A DNA stretch of 64,000 bases from Dichetophora obliterata (lineage: Eukaryota > Arthropoda > Insecta > Diptera > Sciomyzidae), in the NCBI GenBank assembly GCA_963920525.1, contig OY986435.1:259801462-259865461 (forward strand), given 5' to 3'. The position numbers were made by a program, and so were the translations under genes. The notes under the pieces are model-generated. The model saw only the letters and a list, made by a program, of their open reading frames with translations. It did not search any database and was not told where the DNA came from. Shown in pieces: positions 45,984 through 58,991 of the stretch (the stretch's first letter is position 1; each line of letters opens with the position of its first letter).

Positions 45984-46400
45984 TGAGTACTAGAACGGAG
46001 TACTTGATGTCAATGAACTTTGGAGCAAAAAAATTGGTCTCCTTAAGACACAAACATCGAGTTATGCATCATTCTTTAAGATCAAACTCTAAATGCCGGT
46101 GACTAAAAATTTTCAAAGGTTCCTACGTTCGGCAAAATACATTGAAAAATTTTTTAAATAGTTCTACTGGAATAATTGAAATACTTACATAAAAACAGGT
46201 TAATTATTTTTTGCGAGCTTGAATTTCCTGACATTAGTGGTACATAAGGATAGTATGAGCTGAGATTTGGTTGATAAGTACTAGAACGGGGTACTTGAGT
46301 TCAATGACATTTGGAGCAAAAAAAAATATTCTTCTCAAGGCAAAAATATTGATGTACCATACATTAAGATCGGACTGTAAATGTCGAAGATATGATGAAA
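45984..46400. repeat. Two-unit tandem repeat, period about 290 bp
   Basis: The segment from gtactagaacggagtacttg at 45988 to about 46108 recurs, diverged, from about 46277 to 46400 (gtactagaacggggtacttg). Between is unrelated spacer. Confidence 0.6.
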
Positions 46401-47663
46401 CGTTTTGTAAAAAAAAATCTTCGGAATTGCCTTCCAAAAATGCTTCGAATTAGATGGTGTGCGGCGAATTTTATTTTGGTACGGTCTAGTACCTATATTA
46501 AAAAATAAATATATGTTAAAAATTAAATAAAAATCTTAAAATTGTATGAAAAATAGTTGGTTGTTTTTTAACTTGTTTTTGAAATCATTAAGCTTGTTTT
46601 GACTTTTTTTTTGGCCGGTTTAGCTTTCTTTTTTTTAAGCTCGTGGCCACACTGAAAACCACACACCTCGTATTAAAATTTAATTATAAAAATCTCCAGC
46701 AATTCATTTCATATACCATCAATAAAATTGCGCACTTGTAACCGAGCGTAAAATTTTACGTTTCAACACGTCAAGAGCAAGTACCCAGTTGGCTGTTTCC
46801 TTAAGGATTCATGGAGGATTCATGTATGAAAATTCAGCATCGCCAACGAAACTTGCGGAGTCGCCCATACAAATCGTGCAGGAAAATTTCATATTAGTGT
46901 CCAAATTTTCATTGGCGAAACTTTGAAAGAGAAATGCGTGAAATTTTGTCAACGAAAGCAAGTGTGAAAAATGTAGTAAATATCGCCAGGGAAATAAAAG
47001 GAAAATTCAAAGGAAACTTCGGCAACGAAATAAAATTAGAAATATGAGATAAAGTATGAGATAAAATATGAGTCAACGAAAGCAAGATGAATTTTCTTGG
47101 GAAATATCGTATTCGAATTCTTAATAGAATGATGATAGAAATTTCGTTTATATTAATATAATTCTTTAATGCAGTTAATTTTAAAAATTTTTAAAATAAT
47201 ATTGAAACATACATAAGAAAATTAAAATATAAATAACATATGCATTAATTTATAGGTAAAACTTCTTCTCGTTCTTCTATTCTTTGCTCAATATCCATTT
47301 CCAGTTCACCGAGGTTTTTGTTCTCTTTTTCTTCATTTTTTTTTTTTTTTTAAAAATTTCTCGATTAACTGACTTAGCTCGATGAACACTTGCCATTTTT
47401 TATTGAAAATACCCACCTTTTTTATATATATTTTATTTAATCATAGGTACTTTTGGACAACTTTTCAACGTTTTAACATTTGTTTGATAATGAATCGGTG
47501 TTGCCGGATTAGTACGTTGGAAACCGTGAGGCCACATGTCTTTTTTTGTCAAAAGTTTTATTGCAGGAGAAAATTGTAAGAAAGTTCGTTAGTAAATCAT
47601 TAAAAGGTGTAAAAATTCTCGTTGAATTCACAGACGATTATACTGGGTAATTCCCAAATAATG

Positions 47664-47738
47664 TCGGCCTTTGAAGTCTAGTGGAGAGTGCGCTAGACTA
47701 TCAACCCAGAGGTCTCTGGCTCAAATCCGGGCTCGGGC
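47664..47738 (+). repeat. tRNA-like module
   Basis: AAGTCTAGTGG matches the A box at 10 of 11 positions and GGCTCAAATCC matches the B box at 10 of 11, about 40 bases apart. The middle gctagactatcaacccagag could form an anticodon arm. The terminal bases do not pair as an acceptor stem. Likely a SINE head. Confidence 0.5.
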
Positions 47739-50171
47739 ATGGTTCTTTTCACTTTCTTTGTTCTTTCCTACATTTAAGAATTATGGAAAACTAAAAATTC
47801 ACAGCTAAATTGTGGAAAATATGAAATTAAAGGACAGGAACAACTAAGGACTGAAAATGCTTGCCGAGGTTAAGGCATAACACTAGCCTCGGTTAAAAGC
47901 AATTCAAATTGTCTTTCGCGGTTGTTTCGCCTAGTCAATAATTCACGTATGGTTCCAATCAATTCCTCTAAATAAATCTATCCCTTTCTTTTCAGGTCAA
48001 AGACCAAACCTTGTTTGTATAAGGCACATGCCTTGGTTCTTTGATCTTTAAAAAAAAATCCGCAAGGCTCTCTTCCAAACTCTCTCAAAGCCCACATGGG
48101 AAAAAAAGAATTTAATCCTTTTGCCATTTGGGACTATGATAAGTTCTCAATAGAATATCATATTTTGTTTAAAAAAAAAACCTTGATTTTTTCTATTATG
48201 GGCAGCTTTTTCCTCCATTCCGACCACTGTGCACAGGTCAAATAGGTTTCGCTTACTATTTTGTACCAAAACAATTTCTATCACTCAAGGAGTGATTAAT
48301 CAGACAGATTAATATAAATAGTGCAAATCGCCTTAAAAATAAGGTATGTGCTTAACAACGGTTTTGTTTTTATTGCCTAATTAAAAAGTACTATTTATTG
48401 TTTATGGGCACACAAACCGATATGACGATATATGATTTGGTACAAAATATATTTAAATTTGAAATGTTGAAGACTTACAAATTTATTCTTCTAGAAGTCT
48501 GCTTTTTAAATTGCGCTATGTTGTAAAAGAAATAACGGTAATTAGATGTCTAGAACTAAACAGCTTAGCAACAGAAAATAGCATTACTCACAAACAATTC
48601 TTTTTGTTGTTCTGAAACGTTGTTGAAAATCACACACCTGATTTTTTTTAAGCGCAGCGACGAAATATGATACATATTTTATAGGAGAGTTTATTTACTT
48701 TGCTAAAAAAACTTCATTTGGAATGAAGTGAGTGGTTTTTATACTTGTATCTAAAAATTATAATTTTTTTTTTTAATAATTAAAAAAACAGCAACGTTTT
48801 TCTTTGAATTAAAAAAATGTGGTTATGTAAAATCAAAATTGATGAATTTTATCAAAACTGTGGAATTTTTACTGCTCATCATTTGGCTTAAAACTGTCGT
48901 AATCATGTAAATTGTTAAAATATATGCAGTCCAATTCTGAATAATTTTTACCCTGGAATCGGAAAAGTAGTTTTCATTTCTAAGATAAAGCTCAAGAACA
49001 TTGTGTGAATTTTTAATGCAAACTTGTTCATCAAACATCATGTAAAAAAAATTGTAGGTCTTTATCTGCTATCTTAAAAATGAAAACTCCCTTTTCCTAT
49101 TCCGGGGGAAAAATTATTCAGAATTATTAACAGGCTGATTACATTATACAACATTTCATTTTTGCAACAAGAATGGAAAAATTCGCAGTGTTTACTTATA
49201 AGCAAAAATTTTAAGATGCAACGTAGTTGTTTACATAACTTATACAAAACTAATTAAGTCTAAACATTTACTTTTAAACTTAAAATACATCTTGTTACAA
49301 AAAATACTGCAAACTAAATAAAAAACTTTCTTGTAAGCTAAATAATAAAATAGCAATCCAGGTCAAGATGAATTTAAGAATTCTATAGCAGCTCATTTAT
49401 TCAAGACCAACTGATTTGGTAAATTTTTTCAGCTTCCTCTCACTAGCAGCATATATGTATAAAAATGTGCCTCCTTACTCGACAGGCTCAAGTGAAATAA
49501 ATTCTGCTCTTTTTTGGATGTCGCACGTAGAAACAAAAAATATTCTATGTATTTAATAAGAGATGTCATACAAATGTACGGAGAAATGGCGTTCACAAGA
49601 GATGAACACAAAAAGATTTATTTAGTTTTTTTGTGGTTTTTGACACAATTCAATAGCGCGCTTTGTACAGTGCAAACGGTTTGTACTGTGTAAATATTTT
49701 TTGAAGGTACATACAAATATTTAAGTTTATATAAAACTTTCATCAGAAAAAGTTTTATTAAAATTCCAATTTCTTATAAATATGCTTATGCCTATTTTAA
49801 AAAAGTTGGTTATAATGAAAAAGTTTGCTAAAACAATGGCTAGGCCAACAAATTGGTAATATTTTTAAGCGACAATATGCGATTAATGAATGTGGTTCTT
49901 CGTCGAGGTGAAAAAACAACAAAAATCTAAAAAAATTGAGCTGTTTGTTTTAATAATAGAACAAACAATAAAATATATTATGAACTATTTTCATGGCAAC
50001 TAAATTATGTGACAAATAATTTCAGATTTCACAAATACCTAGTGGCCAGCAGTAAACAGAATTTATATTGAAAGTCCTTACCTATCATTTAGGTGAAAAT
50101 ATACTCCTTGGCGTATGAGTAACATTAATAAAATTTTAATTTAAATCGCAATCCTTTTTTATCTCATACAG

Positions 50172-50459
50172 GTTTTGGGTTTTGTTTTTGAAGCACTAAC
50201 CGCAATGTCATCATTACGAGAGCATTATGATCACAATGGCGAACCCGGTTGTCAGACAATAGAGGAAATGAACAAATTGTTTCGCAACTTTTGGGATCCC
50301 ACGACGTATTGGCAATGTGAGGCACAAGGCAAGCCGGCAAACTTAAAACGTTGCCCACAGTCAAAACTCTTCATGGACATTAAAGGCTGTTGTGTTGATT
50401 ATACCGAATGGAAGTGGACAGAACCAACTGAGCCGCCAAGCAAGCCGAGCAAAGTTTAA
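50172..50459 (+). CDS. Secreted chitin-binding (peritrophin-like) protein, last exon
   Basis: The exon follows an acceptor ctcatacag and must be read in phase 0, since other phases meet stops at once. It encodes VLGFVFEALTAMSSLREHYD, whose first residues look like the end of a signal peptide, then a compact domain: FWDPTTYWQCEAQGKPANLK, RCPQSKLFMDIKGCCVDY and TEWKWTEP. The WDP..YW.C, RCP...F and CC...W pattern is that of a type-2 chitin-binding domain, with five cysteines here instead of the usual six. The tail TEPPSKPSKV is proline-rich. The 5' exon with the start codon was not found. If translation began at the ATG at 50205, the protein would lack a signal peptide. It probably acts in cuticle or gut lining, by family. 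Confidence 0.7.
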   Translation, partial: VLGFVFEALTAMSSLREHYDHNGEPGCQTIEEMNKLFRNFWDPTTYWQCEAQGKPANLKRCPQSKLFMDIKGCCVDYTEWKWTEPTEPPSKPSKV

Positions 50460-51239
50460 CAACAAAGTTGTTGGGGCTCCTCTCGATAGTTATCTATAAA
50501 CAATTTTGTGTATAAGTTATTTATTGACTTTATTTGTGGAAAAAATTAAACATGTACATCGTCTACTTAAGCTACTTAAGTAGTTGCAATTAAATTTTAA
50601 GTGTTGACGCAAATTATTTGATTGTTCATTTACCAGCTTAAATTTTAGCGTTTAATTCTGATATTTTTAACAGTAAAGAGTTATGTAACAAAGCTCTAGT
50701 TTTTCAATATAAAAAATTTGGAATGTTCACATTAATATAATAAAGTGTGTGGTAGAAATAATGTTCAAAATTGATGACCAGAAAACAAAAATGTATACAA
50801 TCCAATCAATTTAAAGCATTGGACTATTTAAATACATATTTATGTGAAAACAATTTATTCAGCAAACAATAATGGCAGGAAAAGAAATTTTTATTATTTC
50901 TTTGAAACTGTGCTTTAGTATTTAGTCTAGAAAAAATATATTATTTAGATATACATATGAAGAGCTTTTAGCTTAATTATTAAAAAAGGAATTTTCAGTA
51001 AACATACATTACTTTTTTTAAGGAAAATCATTTTAAGCTTAAAAAGAATTTTTTTTGTTCCATTTCTTATAACTTTCAGGTTATACTAAAGTGCAAGCTT
51101 ATTTAAGTGAGTTTACTTTGTTCTTTTTTCGATCCATTCAATTGAGCTTTTAAGCCAAAAAAGCTCTTTAGTGTAGCTATTAACTAAAATACCACTTTAA
51201 AATGATGTGCGTAAAGAGAAATTTTTAAGATACACTCGC
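50460..51239. other. Spacer between convergent genes
   Basis: The 3' ends of the chitin-binding gene and hemomucin face each other here. ATTAAA at 50545 and AATAAA at 50739-50744 are candidate poly(A) signals for the plus-strand gene. No other feature was recognised. Confidence 0.5.
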
Positions 51240-53105
51240 TTAAAGCTCGATGTGCTCTTTAGTTTTGCTGATGATTTTAAGTTTTTCTTGCTTTGGTGGC
51301 TGGGTGTCTGCGGGTATTTTTTCCTCAACGGGAGCGGGATCTTTGGGTGGTACACGCTTTGTTGTTGGTGGTGCAGCAGTTGTCGTTGTAGTCCTAGGCT
51401 TTGGTGTAGTTGTGGTCGGCTTAGAAGTTGTTGGTGTTGGTCTAGGAGTGGTTGTTGTTGGCCTGGTAGTAGTAGTTGTTGTCTTTGACGTAGTTGTTGT
51501 TGGCTTAGGCGCTGTAGTTGTTGGCTTAGGCGTTGTTGTTGTTGTGGTTGGTTTATATGTTGTTGTTGGTTTAGATGGTACCACAGGTGGTTTTGGAGTT
51601 GAAGCATCCACTGGTGCCTTCACCGACGCCTCCAAACCAGCTCCCTCATAGCGCACATTCTTAACCTTAACACCAGGCTGCTTTGCTGCTTTCGGCGACT
51701 TAACACGTCCCAAGAACCGGTTCCATGGGGAGCCTAAGTAAAGCTGGTCATTGAACTCCAAGACATGCGAAATACCGCCAACTGATTTGTCAAAACCATG
51801 CAACGAGCCCACAATATTGCCATTCCAATCGAGCCGCACAATGGTGGCACGTTTGGGCGACAAAATGGAGATACTCTCGCCATGACCTATATAATGTATG
51901 AAGCGTTCGCACACCTTGTTCGGATAGGCATTTTGTATTAACTGGAAGGGCAATTCGAAGAGACTCAAAATACGTGCAAAAAACATACGTATGCCGGGAA
52001 ATCGTGAAAACATTACAAATGCAGAAGGATGCTCGTTATCAATAGCCACAACAAGAGGTACCCAGATTCCATCAGCATCAGGTGTCAGATTGTCAGGTGA
52101 TCCAGGCAGACCTTCGACGAATACTTCATTTTGGCCAGCCTTCGGACCCTTCAAATAATACTTGGTCAGACGCATGGAGAGAGATTCGGCAACAACAACA
52201 AAATCTTCCTCCGGACTTAGAGCGACACCGTTTGCAAAGAAAAGCTCATCCAGCAGCACTGTGCTAATATTCTGAGCGCGGTTGTATTTGAAGAGACTAA
52301 AAAAAACAAAAATTGCTAAAAAGCATGTGGCGAGAAAGCAAGCTTACCGTCCGGAAGGATTTGCTAATGTGGCATATACGATGTCTTGCAGGCTAAAGTC
52401 GGATGTAGAGTCGGTCCAGTAGATATCGCCTTTTTTATCCACAGCCACACTGTTAAAAGTATTTGCCGGTCGCTTAATCTCCTTGCCCTGAAGTTCCTGC
52501 TGTGGTGAAACAAGCAATTTCTTTTTACCATTGTTAAGATCCACTTGCCAGATACCATAGTAACCATCAGCGACAATGAGATTGTTGCCAAGAGTATCGA
52601 AAGCGAGCCCAAGGGGACGACCACAACGAGATTCTTCCAAAATATCTTCTACAATTAAAAAAAGTTAACAATAATAGAATGTCTCTAGAAAATAGTAAAC
52701 CTTAAACACCTACCGCAAGGTTGGCCCAACTTAGCCACATGCGTCACGTGATCGGCCGTTAGCTTGATGATCTCACCACCGTGAATGCCGGTAAAGATTT
52801 CATTATTACGAGCAATCAGGCACTCAGGACCATAAACACGTCCTTCTAGCAGGCGCTCTGCGCCATCTAAATGAAAGTTTGGTTCCAGAGCTCCCTTCAA
52901 TTCCTTAGTTGGTGCAATTCTAATGGAAGGAACAGCAATACACAAAAATAAACCCTTAACGCATATACAATACAAAATAGCCAACTCACTCAAATTCCTT
53001 GAATGGGAATGTAGTTCGTGGTGGCAGACCCGGCAGCAATACGATAAGCAAATAGAATACCATCATATTCATAATCCTCAAACCAAAACTATGTAGCAGT
53101 CCCAT
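51240..53105 (-). CDS. Hmu: Hemomucin
   Basis: Four exons on the minus strand: 53105-52990, 52919-52714, 52648-52348 and 52296-51240, all with GT-AG introns (60-70 bp) and consistent phases, giving 559 residues. Hemomucin is a membrane-anchored mucin of fly haemocytes and gut. Residues 12-30 (MNMMVFYLLIVLLPGLPP) form the signal anchor. A six-bladed propeller of the strictosidine-synthase/APMAP type follows, with YGPECLIARNNEIFTGIHGG, CGRPLGLAFDTLGNNLIVAD and ANGVALSPEEDFVVVAES. Residues from about 435 to 520 are a Thr/Pro mucin tract for O-glycosylation. A conserved tail (VEEKIPADTQPPKQEKLK) ends the protein. Length is close to the Drosophila protein. The start is the methionine of MGLLHSFGLRI. 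Confidence 0.95.
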
Positions 53106-56100
53106 ATTTGTTGAATTTTTACACTTTTGTCCCAATAAAAAATCTGCCAATCCTTGAAATATTCACAATATCCAATTAGAAATAAGAAATTATTTTTTGT
53201 TACTAAAACTGCCTGCAATTTCGTCAGCAAAGACACGAAGGCAAATAAGACTTCGAACTCTTTTCTTTTCTCAAAAAAACAGAGATAGAAAACCTCGAAA
53301 GTAGGTGTTAAAACGTAATCACCGAGGGTTTGGAGCTGCTTTTACCTATTTATTCCAATTAAATTGACTCCGTCGCTGCTTTCTTTTACCTGATACGCTA
53401 AAAAATCCGGTATTTTGACCCCGATAAATGGTGGAAAGAACAGAATAGAAAACTCACATCATCTCACTGACGTTTCTTTTAGGTTGGGGTCTGTTCATGC
53501 ATACGCTCTGTGAAAATGACATATTTCTTTACTAACAGGGTACGTCGAAGAAAATAAAAAGGTATGATCCAATGAACAAAATTAAATTCAAACAAGCAAT
53601 CATGATACAATAACTATTAGGTGTCATTAAAACGTGTGTCGTTCAAAACTGTTGTGAATTGTTATGGTAGCGATACTTAGTGAACGATCTTTTTCTTTGA
53701 ATGTGTTTTACTCTAAACGTCAGAAATATTGTAAATTATTTAATTTAATTATTAATATTTGATTATTTTAAATAATTTGAGTGCAATTGTTGGCTCCGCC
53801 GAATGCGTTTAATATGTGTGATACACACGGTTTGTTTTGTTTTTTTTTAACATTCGATGGTCGCAGCTCGTGAGAAAATAGGTAGCTGTCATTGCTACCT
53901 AATAGTCACTATATCAAACAAACAAATAATTAAAAAAATTAAATGACAGCTCATAAAAGTATACAGGTGCGGCACCTGAGTTTCAAATTTTTTAAAGGCT
54001 ATATCACAATTTTAAATGGATAGCAAAAATAATCCTATTTGTTATAGGATTATTATTTTTGTTTTTGCTTTGCATGTAAGAAAAAATAGTCTGGATTATT
54101 TTGAAGCGAATGGAACGCAGCTATTGTCTCTTACGCTCTTCTTATGTTTGACAGCTACGGTACCCACATAGTAGAATTAGAGAAGGTAGATGCATTTCGG
54201 AGAGACAGACTGTCGGAACTGTCAAAACGAAGTTGACAGCTCATACAAAATCTAAAAACGATGAGAATGCGATAAGAAAGCAAAATTAGGCAAGAATAGC
54301 AAAATGCTTGAGTTTGACAATTCTGGCTATGAGAAAAAGATGGTAGTCTGAAATGCATATACCTTCACTAGTTCTACCATGGGTACCCACCTCTCTTTGA
54401 CGACTCTACCATGTTGAATATACCTTGTTTAAACCATGTTCATGCTCTTATAAAAAACTGCTTTTTGCGTTTTCGAACATTCTTTTTCGAACTGTGCTTA
54501 TTCTGGCTATAATGCAGCTTTAGCTTTTAATTTGACATTTGTGTGCTACAGCAGTCTAGGCTAATTGATTTTCCTATGTCATTTTCTGGTATAAAAGGGA
54601 GGTAAATGACTATAATTGTTACATTATAACTAAATTTTAGAAATACTTACAGGTCTACCGATATAGATAGAGAAATACTAAATAATTCCCGGAAAGAGCA
54701 CACACAAAAAAAATCGACAAAAATATTTTCTTTTGCTGTGCATACTCAGATTCTGCACAACATTTATGGTTTCACCCAGCAACACTAAAATCCTGTCCAG
54801 AACCCACTGTATGAAATTAATTATCCTTCAGAACTTCTATACTAAATAATTCCCAGATGTGACAGTCATAAAAAAATGTCGGCAAATTATTTGCCATAAG
54901 ATGGCATACTTTGATTTTACGCACCATTTAAGGTTTGGCTGAACAACGCTAAATCCTGTCCAAATCGTCTTTTAATGATCGTTAGTGAGTATAATTAATA
55001 GTTTTTAATGCATCATTTCAGCCTCTGATTTCCCTTAGAACTTTTTGAGAGTTCCAGCAACGTCCCAGCTAGAGCAGTAACTGTTACATACGGCGTATAT
55101 AACACGAGCGGTCACACGTTTTGCGTTACGTCCATATAAAATTTTTCATACAAAACTTCCCAGCTAGACATGTAACTGTTAGATAACGTGTTATTTAACA
55201 CGAGCGCTAACACGTTTCGTGTTATTTCCCCTTAAAAAATCCAAACAAAACTTGTTACATTTGTTCTAGCGGTAGGTAAAAGTATAACACGGTTTGCATC
55301 TCTGATTCTCATACGTGTGATCTAGCATCTCTGTCTGCCACCCATGTTTTATCCATAAGAAAAAAGTATACTTGAACTGCTCACACCAACAAAGAATTTT
55401 ATATGAAAATCAGCAACAAACATAAAAAAACAACAATGCAATTTTTCGCAACATAAGCACACATTTTTTTACAAGTTAATAGCTTTAATATTTTAATAAT
55501 TACAAATTATGTGTACATTTCCCTTAAAATCTTAACTCATATATGTTAAATATATCATTAAATAAGTATGAGTGTTTGCAACGCATTGAACTCATTGTGT
55601 TTGCAACGCCATGGCTTCAAAGGCTGTCAATAAATTGTTTTTAACCTGGTCCTGCAGAGCATTTCCGTCACCACTGAGACTATCGTCAGACGGTTAAAAT
55701 GTGGCACAAACTTGGAGACAGTTTCATGACTGTAGCAAACAGACTGGCATATCAGTGGTACCTTTGAAAATTATCGCAATATTATTGATGACAGAAACAA
55801 TTGCTGACGTTTTTTTGATGGTTTTTATAGATGAGTTGCCGGTATTGTTGAAGAGCTGCGAAAATGAATAACAAAAATATAGCAAAATAAATTTTTAAAG
55901 AAGATTTTTACATACATTTTAAACCACCAACCCATCACCATCTAAACGATTATGTTGCGTGATTAACTACTGCTGCTGCTGCTGCGACCATTATTTTTTC
56001 CGTCTTTAAAAAATTTTAAATAAAAATGTTAAAATCTTATATATTATTTTATTTTAATAAACTTTCCTTCAATAATCTACACAGCTCACTTTGATATGTT

Positions 56101-56605
56101 CGTTTATATTTTTGCTTTTTCAGAAAATTTTAGGCGAGTGCAAAAGGTGGATATACATACGTATATAACTTTCCTTGTTATAAAAGCATAGGAATGTATT
56201 AGTGAACACAAAATATTGTTTCATTGTGTTTGTAAACTTGTTAGAGCTGTCCAGCTGGGTTGTGACCATTGCTCAAGCGGTGATCAAAATGTCACAAGGT
56301 TTGCATCTCTGATTCTCATCCGTGTGATCTGGCATCCCTTTCAGCCACACATGTTTTTACAATGAGAAAAATATATAGCTTAACTGCTCACACCAATTAT
56401 AAATTCAGTTGTGCACTATCCTCCCCTCTCCCTATGCCGTTGTGTCTAACCATCTCCCTAGCCATCAGGTTAGAGCTCTGGCCTCTTATATGACAAATTA
56501 TAAACACAATTGTTTGAAGTTTTTGCATTAGTTTTTTAATAAAATATTTACCTTCCGGATAGATTTAGCATTGATTATAAAATTTTAACCAGCAAACAAT
56601 TATAA
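53106..56605. other. Upstream region of Hmu with repeats
   Basis: No gene was found. A perfect 11-bp hairpin with a 5-base loop lies at 54028-54054. Two diverged tandem units with taacacgagcg and acacgttt lie at about 55064-55255. A segment containing ggtttgcatctctgattctc at 55286-55400 recurs at 56287-56398, and one at about 56190-56270 recurs at 57290-57400; these mark old dispersed repeats. No promoter element could be assigned to Hmu. Confidence 0.5.
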
Positions 56606-56611
56606 AATAAT

Positions 56612-57036
56612 AAGGGTTTTCATGCAAATGGGCAATACCCTTATAAATGGTATAAACCTTATAAGTTTATCAGCCTTATAAATGAACTGTCAAAATTCGT
56701 ATGAAAAAGCTTTTGCACAAACCAGATAAATTTGCTCTTCGATTTAGGTGAGCAAACGAGGTGGCAAACTTATATGATCAATCAGCTGTTTTCTTTTTTG
56801 AAGGAAAAGTTATAATTTGAGCAAAACTAATAAAGATTTAATTCTAAAAATTTCAGAAAACAAGCAAACAATCCGCAAAGCGTCCCTGTTTAAATGGAAC
56901 GCATTGCTGGCAGATCGCACAGCTGACTTATATGCTGCAAATGCACAATCGACTTTAAGGGCTGTCCATACAACCTGTCTGATAAAAATAACTAATTGCC
57001 CAAATTAGAAGCCTGCCACTTTGCATGAAAACCCTT
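56612..57036. mobile_element. Terminal-repeat element, AATAAT duplication
   Basis: AAGGGTTTTCATGCAAA at the left is the exact inverse of TTTGCATGAAAACCCTT at the right. AATAAT flanks both ends (56606-56611, 57037-57042). More cttataa/ttataag symmetry lies inside. The plus-strand 63-codon frame here has no known motif. Confidence 0.7.
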
Positions 57037-57407
57037 AATAATTCAGCATGAACAGCACATAACATCAAAGGCACATTTTCGCAGTTGCTTGTTTTTCGAA
57101 CAATTTGTCCCAAGTATTCTTCAGCATTTATTCAATTTCTTAATCTGGAAATAAAAATGATTAAATATCGTATGCACTATTTTTAATAAATTTTCAAAAA
57201 CTTCCATTTGATTGAACCGCTTTGTGTTGCATGCTTATTTTTCTTGTTGAGTTTATTTTTTGCCCGCAAAAGAGCTAGAAATACAAACACATATAACTTT
57301 TCTGTTTTCCATGAAATGACAACATAAGAGTGTATTGGTGAACACCAAATTTTGTTTAGTTGTGTATGTAAACTTGTTACTGCTGTCTAGCAGGGGTTGC
57401 TTATTAC

Positions 57408-57891
57408 CATGATACAAAGAGCTACAGGTAAAGTATTCCCGGCGCAACAAACAAAATTTACTGCGCACCTCGTCATCGGTGCTCGTCAAATGTGACACTT
57501 GATGAATACATTCAAAAGAAAATGTAGAAAAGTGACGAAGATAGCAAAATGAAAACGAACAAACAGTCAAAATTCTGTCAAACACATCAAGCAACGCAGC
57601 CGCTTTTTGTGTAAATCGGTAAAAAGGGGAAAAAGCACCCCTACAAAATATGCAAATTTTTCTTCACAAACAGTACTAAAAAATATATTTACTTTATTTT
57701 GGACATGTGCTTTATATAACAATATTTATTTCATATCAGTAAAACAAGTTTTCATAAGAAAATTAAGGCATTTTAAAATCTTTGTACCCTATGAATAAAT
57801 TGTTACTACGTTTTAACCAAGGAGCACCTTGCACGTCACAGCAAAGATGGCGGACATGCGCAATACTTTATTTGTAGTTCTTTGTATCATG
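57408..57891. mobile_element. MITE, 9-bp target duplication (copy B)
   Basis: Same family as 13214-13687 but inverted. Ends begin CATGATACAAAGARCTACAR, and a perfect 9-bp duplication, GCTTATTAC, lies at 57399-57407 and 57892-57900. Open frames inside are not conserved in copy A and are considered chance. Confidence 0.85.
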
Positions 57892-58035
57892 GCTTATTAC
57901 AACGTTGCTGGTACAAAAATTATAATAAATAGATCTTGAATGTTTATTTATATAGTCAGAGATGCATTTTTGTTTTTGTCTGAGCATTGCCATGCGATGC
58001 CATGTGCATAGTCAGATACACCCAAGTCCCATTAA

Positions 58036-58991
58036 CCCTCCATGTGGCTAGTTAGTATTTGCCTACGCGCTGTGGCTAGTGTAACGATACGATACGAAAG
58101 CCATTTTTTAGCCCCTTCAAAAATAAGTTTTGGCCAAGAAATTTTTTTTAGGTTTTAGATAAACATTTCAATTAAATAAAAAAAAGTGTTTTGGCCAAAA
58201 TGTGCACTGAGTTTTCCGCCTAAAAGTTCGGAATAACCGAAAACGAGCGTATTTCAGTTTTTAGTCCAAAATTCATATCTCCGGCCCTAATTGATAGTAA
58301 GGAAAAATATTGTAGGGATTAAAGCTTCATAAATATATCTTCAAAAAAACTTTTCCAGATTTGGCTCCGTTCCAAAAACCATAATTATTTTGCAACCTGG
58401 GGCCAAACTACAGTATCCGTGATCGAGCAAAATAACGAAGGACATGACGAGACAAGTGCCTATCAATCTTTGAAAATTGGTTTTTTTCGAGTAAAAAAAT
58501 TTTAAAGAAATTGACAGTTTTATTGGATAAACACCCCAGTTATTATTTTATTATTGTTTTTATTATTTTTATATATTATTTTTACAAAAAATAAAGATAT
58601 TCAAAATAACAAATATTATTGTACAAAAATTAAAAAATATATTAAGTTCTGCATTTGAAACACGTGTTTTTTATGTTGGATTCATTTGTACATTAAAAAA
58701 AGTAAAAAATATGACGAAATTTGGAGCAAAAATAGCAACACTTTTTACTTACCAAAAATAGTAAAAAAACTCATGTCCTGTGGCGACTGTAACGATTTCG
58801 TTGTCGGTCCAAATTTGCACTCGCAGTACGGACAAGCAGCTAAACCAAAACTGACGTGGCTTGGCAGGTGTTCATACAAAGGTTCAAAGTTTTTTTAGGA
58901 GGAGATACCAACCTCCCATTGCACATGTCTGAGATACAGCTATGTCGTAAAAAGTAGAGTGACGATATCGCTACACTAGCCACACGGAGCG
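58036..58991. mobile_element. TTAA-flanked piggyBac-like element, 956 bp
   Basis: TTAA occurs at 58032-58035 and 58992-58995. The ends CCCTCCATGTGGCTAGT and, inverted on the right, CGCTCCGTGTGGCTAGT agree at 15 of 17 positions. A second GTGGCTAGTGTAACGATA stretch inside the left end resembles the right end again. A frame at 58686-58898 has a C-x2-C (SCGDCND) but no recognised domain. Confidence 0.75.

Larger units (their letters stand above)
37066..50171. other. Intergenic region with transposons
   Basis: About 13 kb between the dynein stop and the chitin-binding exon; an upstream exon and intron of the latter must lie somewhere in it but were not identified. Bounded elements are listed separately. 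Stretches 42430-43190, 43340-44320, 46480-47660 and 47750-50170 are AT-rich and show no recognisable gene. An 11-G run is at about 44096-44106. Minus-strand frames at 48823-49041 and 49429-49611 have no known motifs. Confidence 0.5.

Noticed and set aside
51197..51607. Minus-strand Gln-rich open frame
   Set aside because: It is the same mucin tract read in another frame.
51250..51651. Plus-strand open frame rich in Val and Gly
   Set aside because: It is the antisense of the Thr/Pro mucin tract of hemomucin; codon repeats create the long frame.
57253..57798. Open frames inside and next to the second 9-bp-duplication MITE
   Set aside because: They are not preserved in the first copy and lack any motif.
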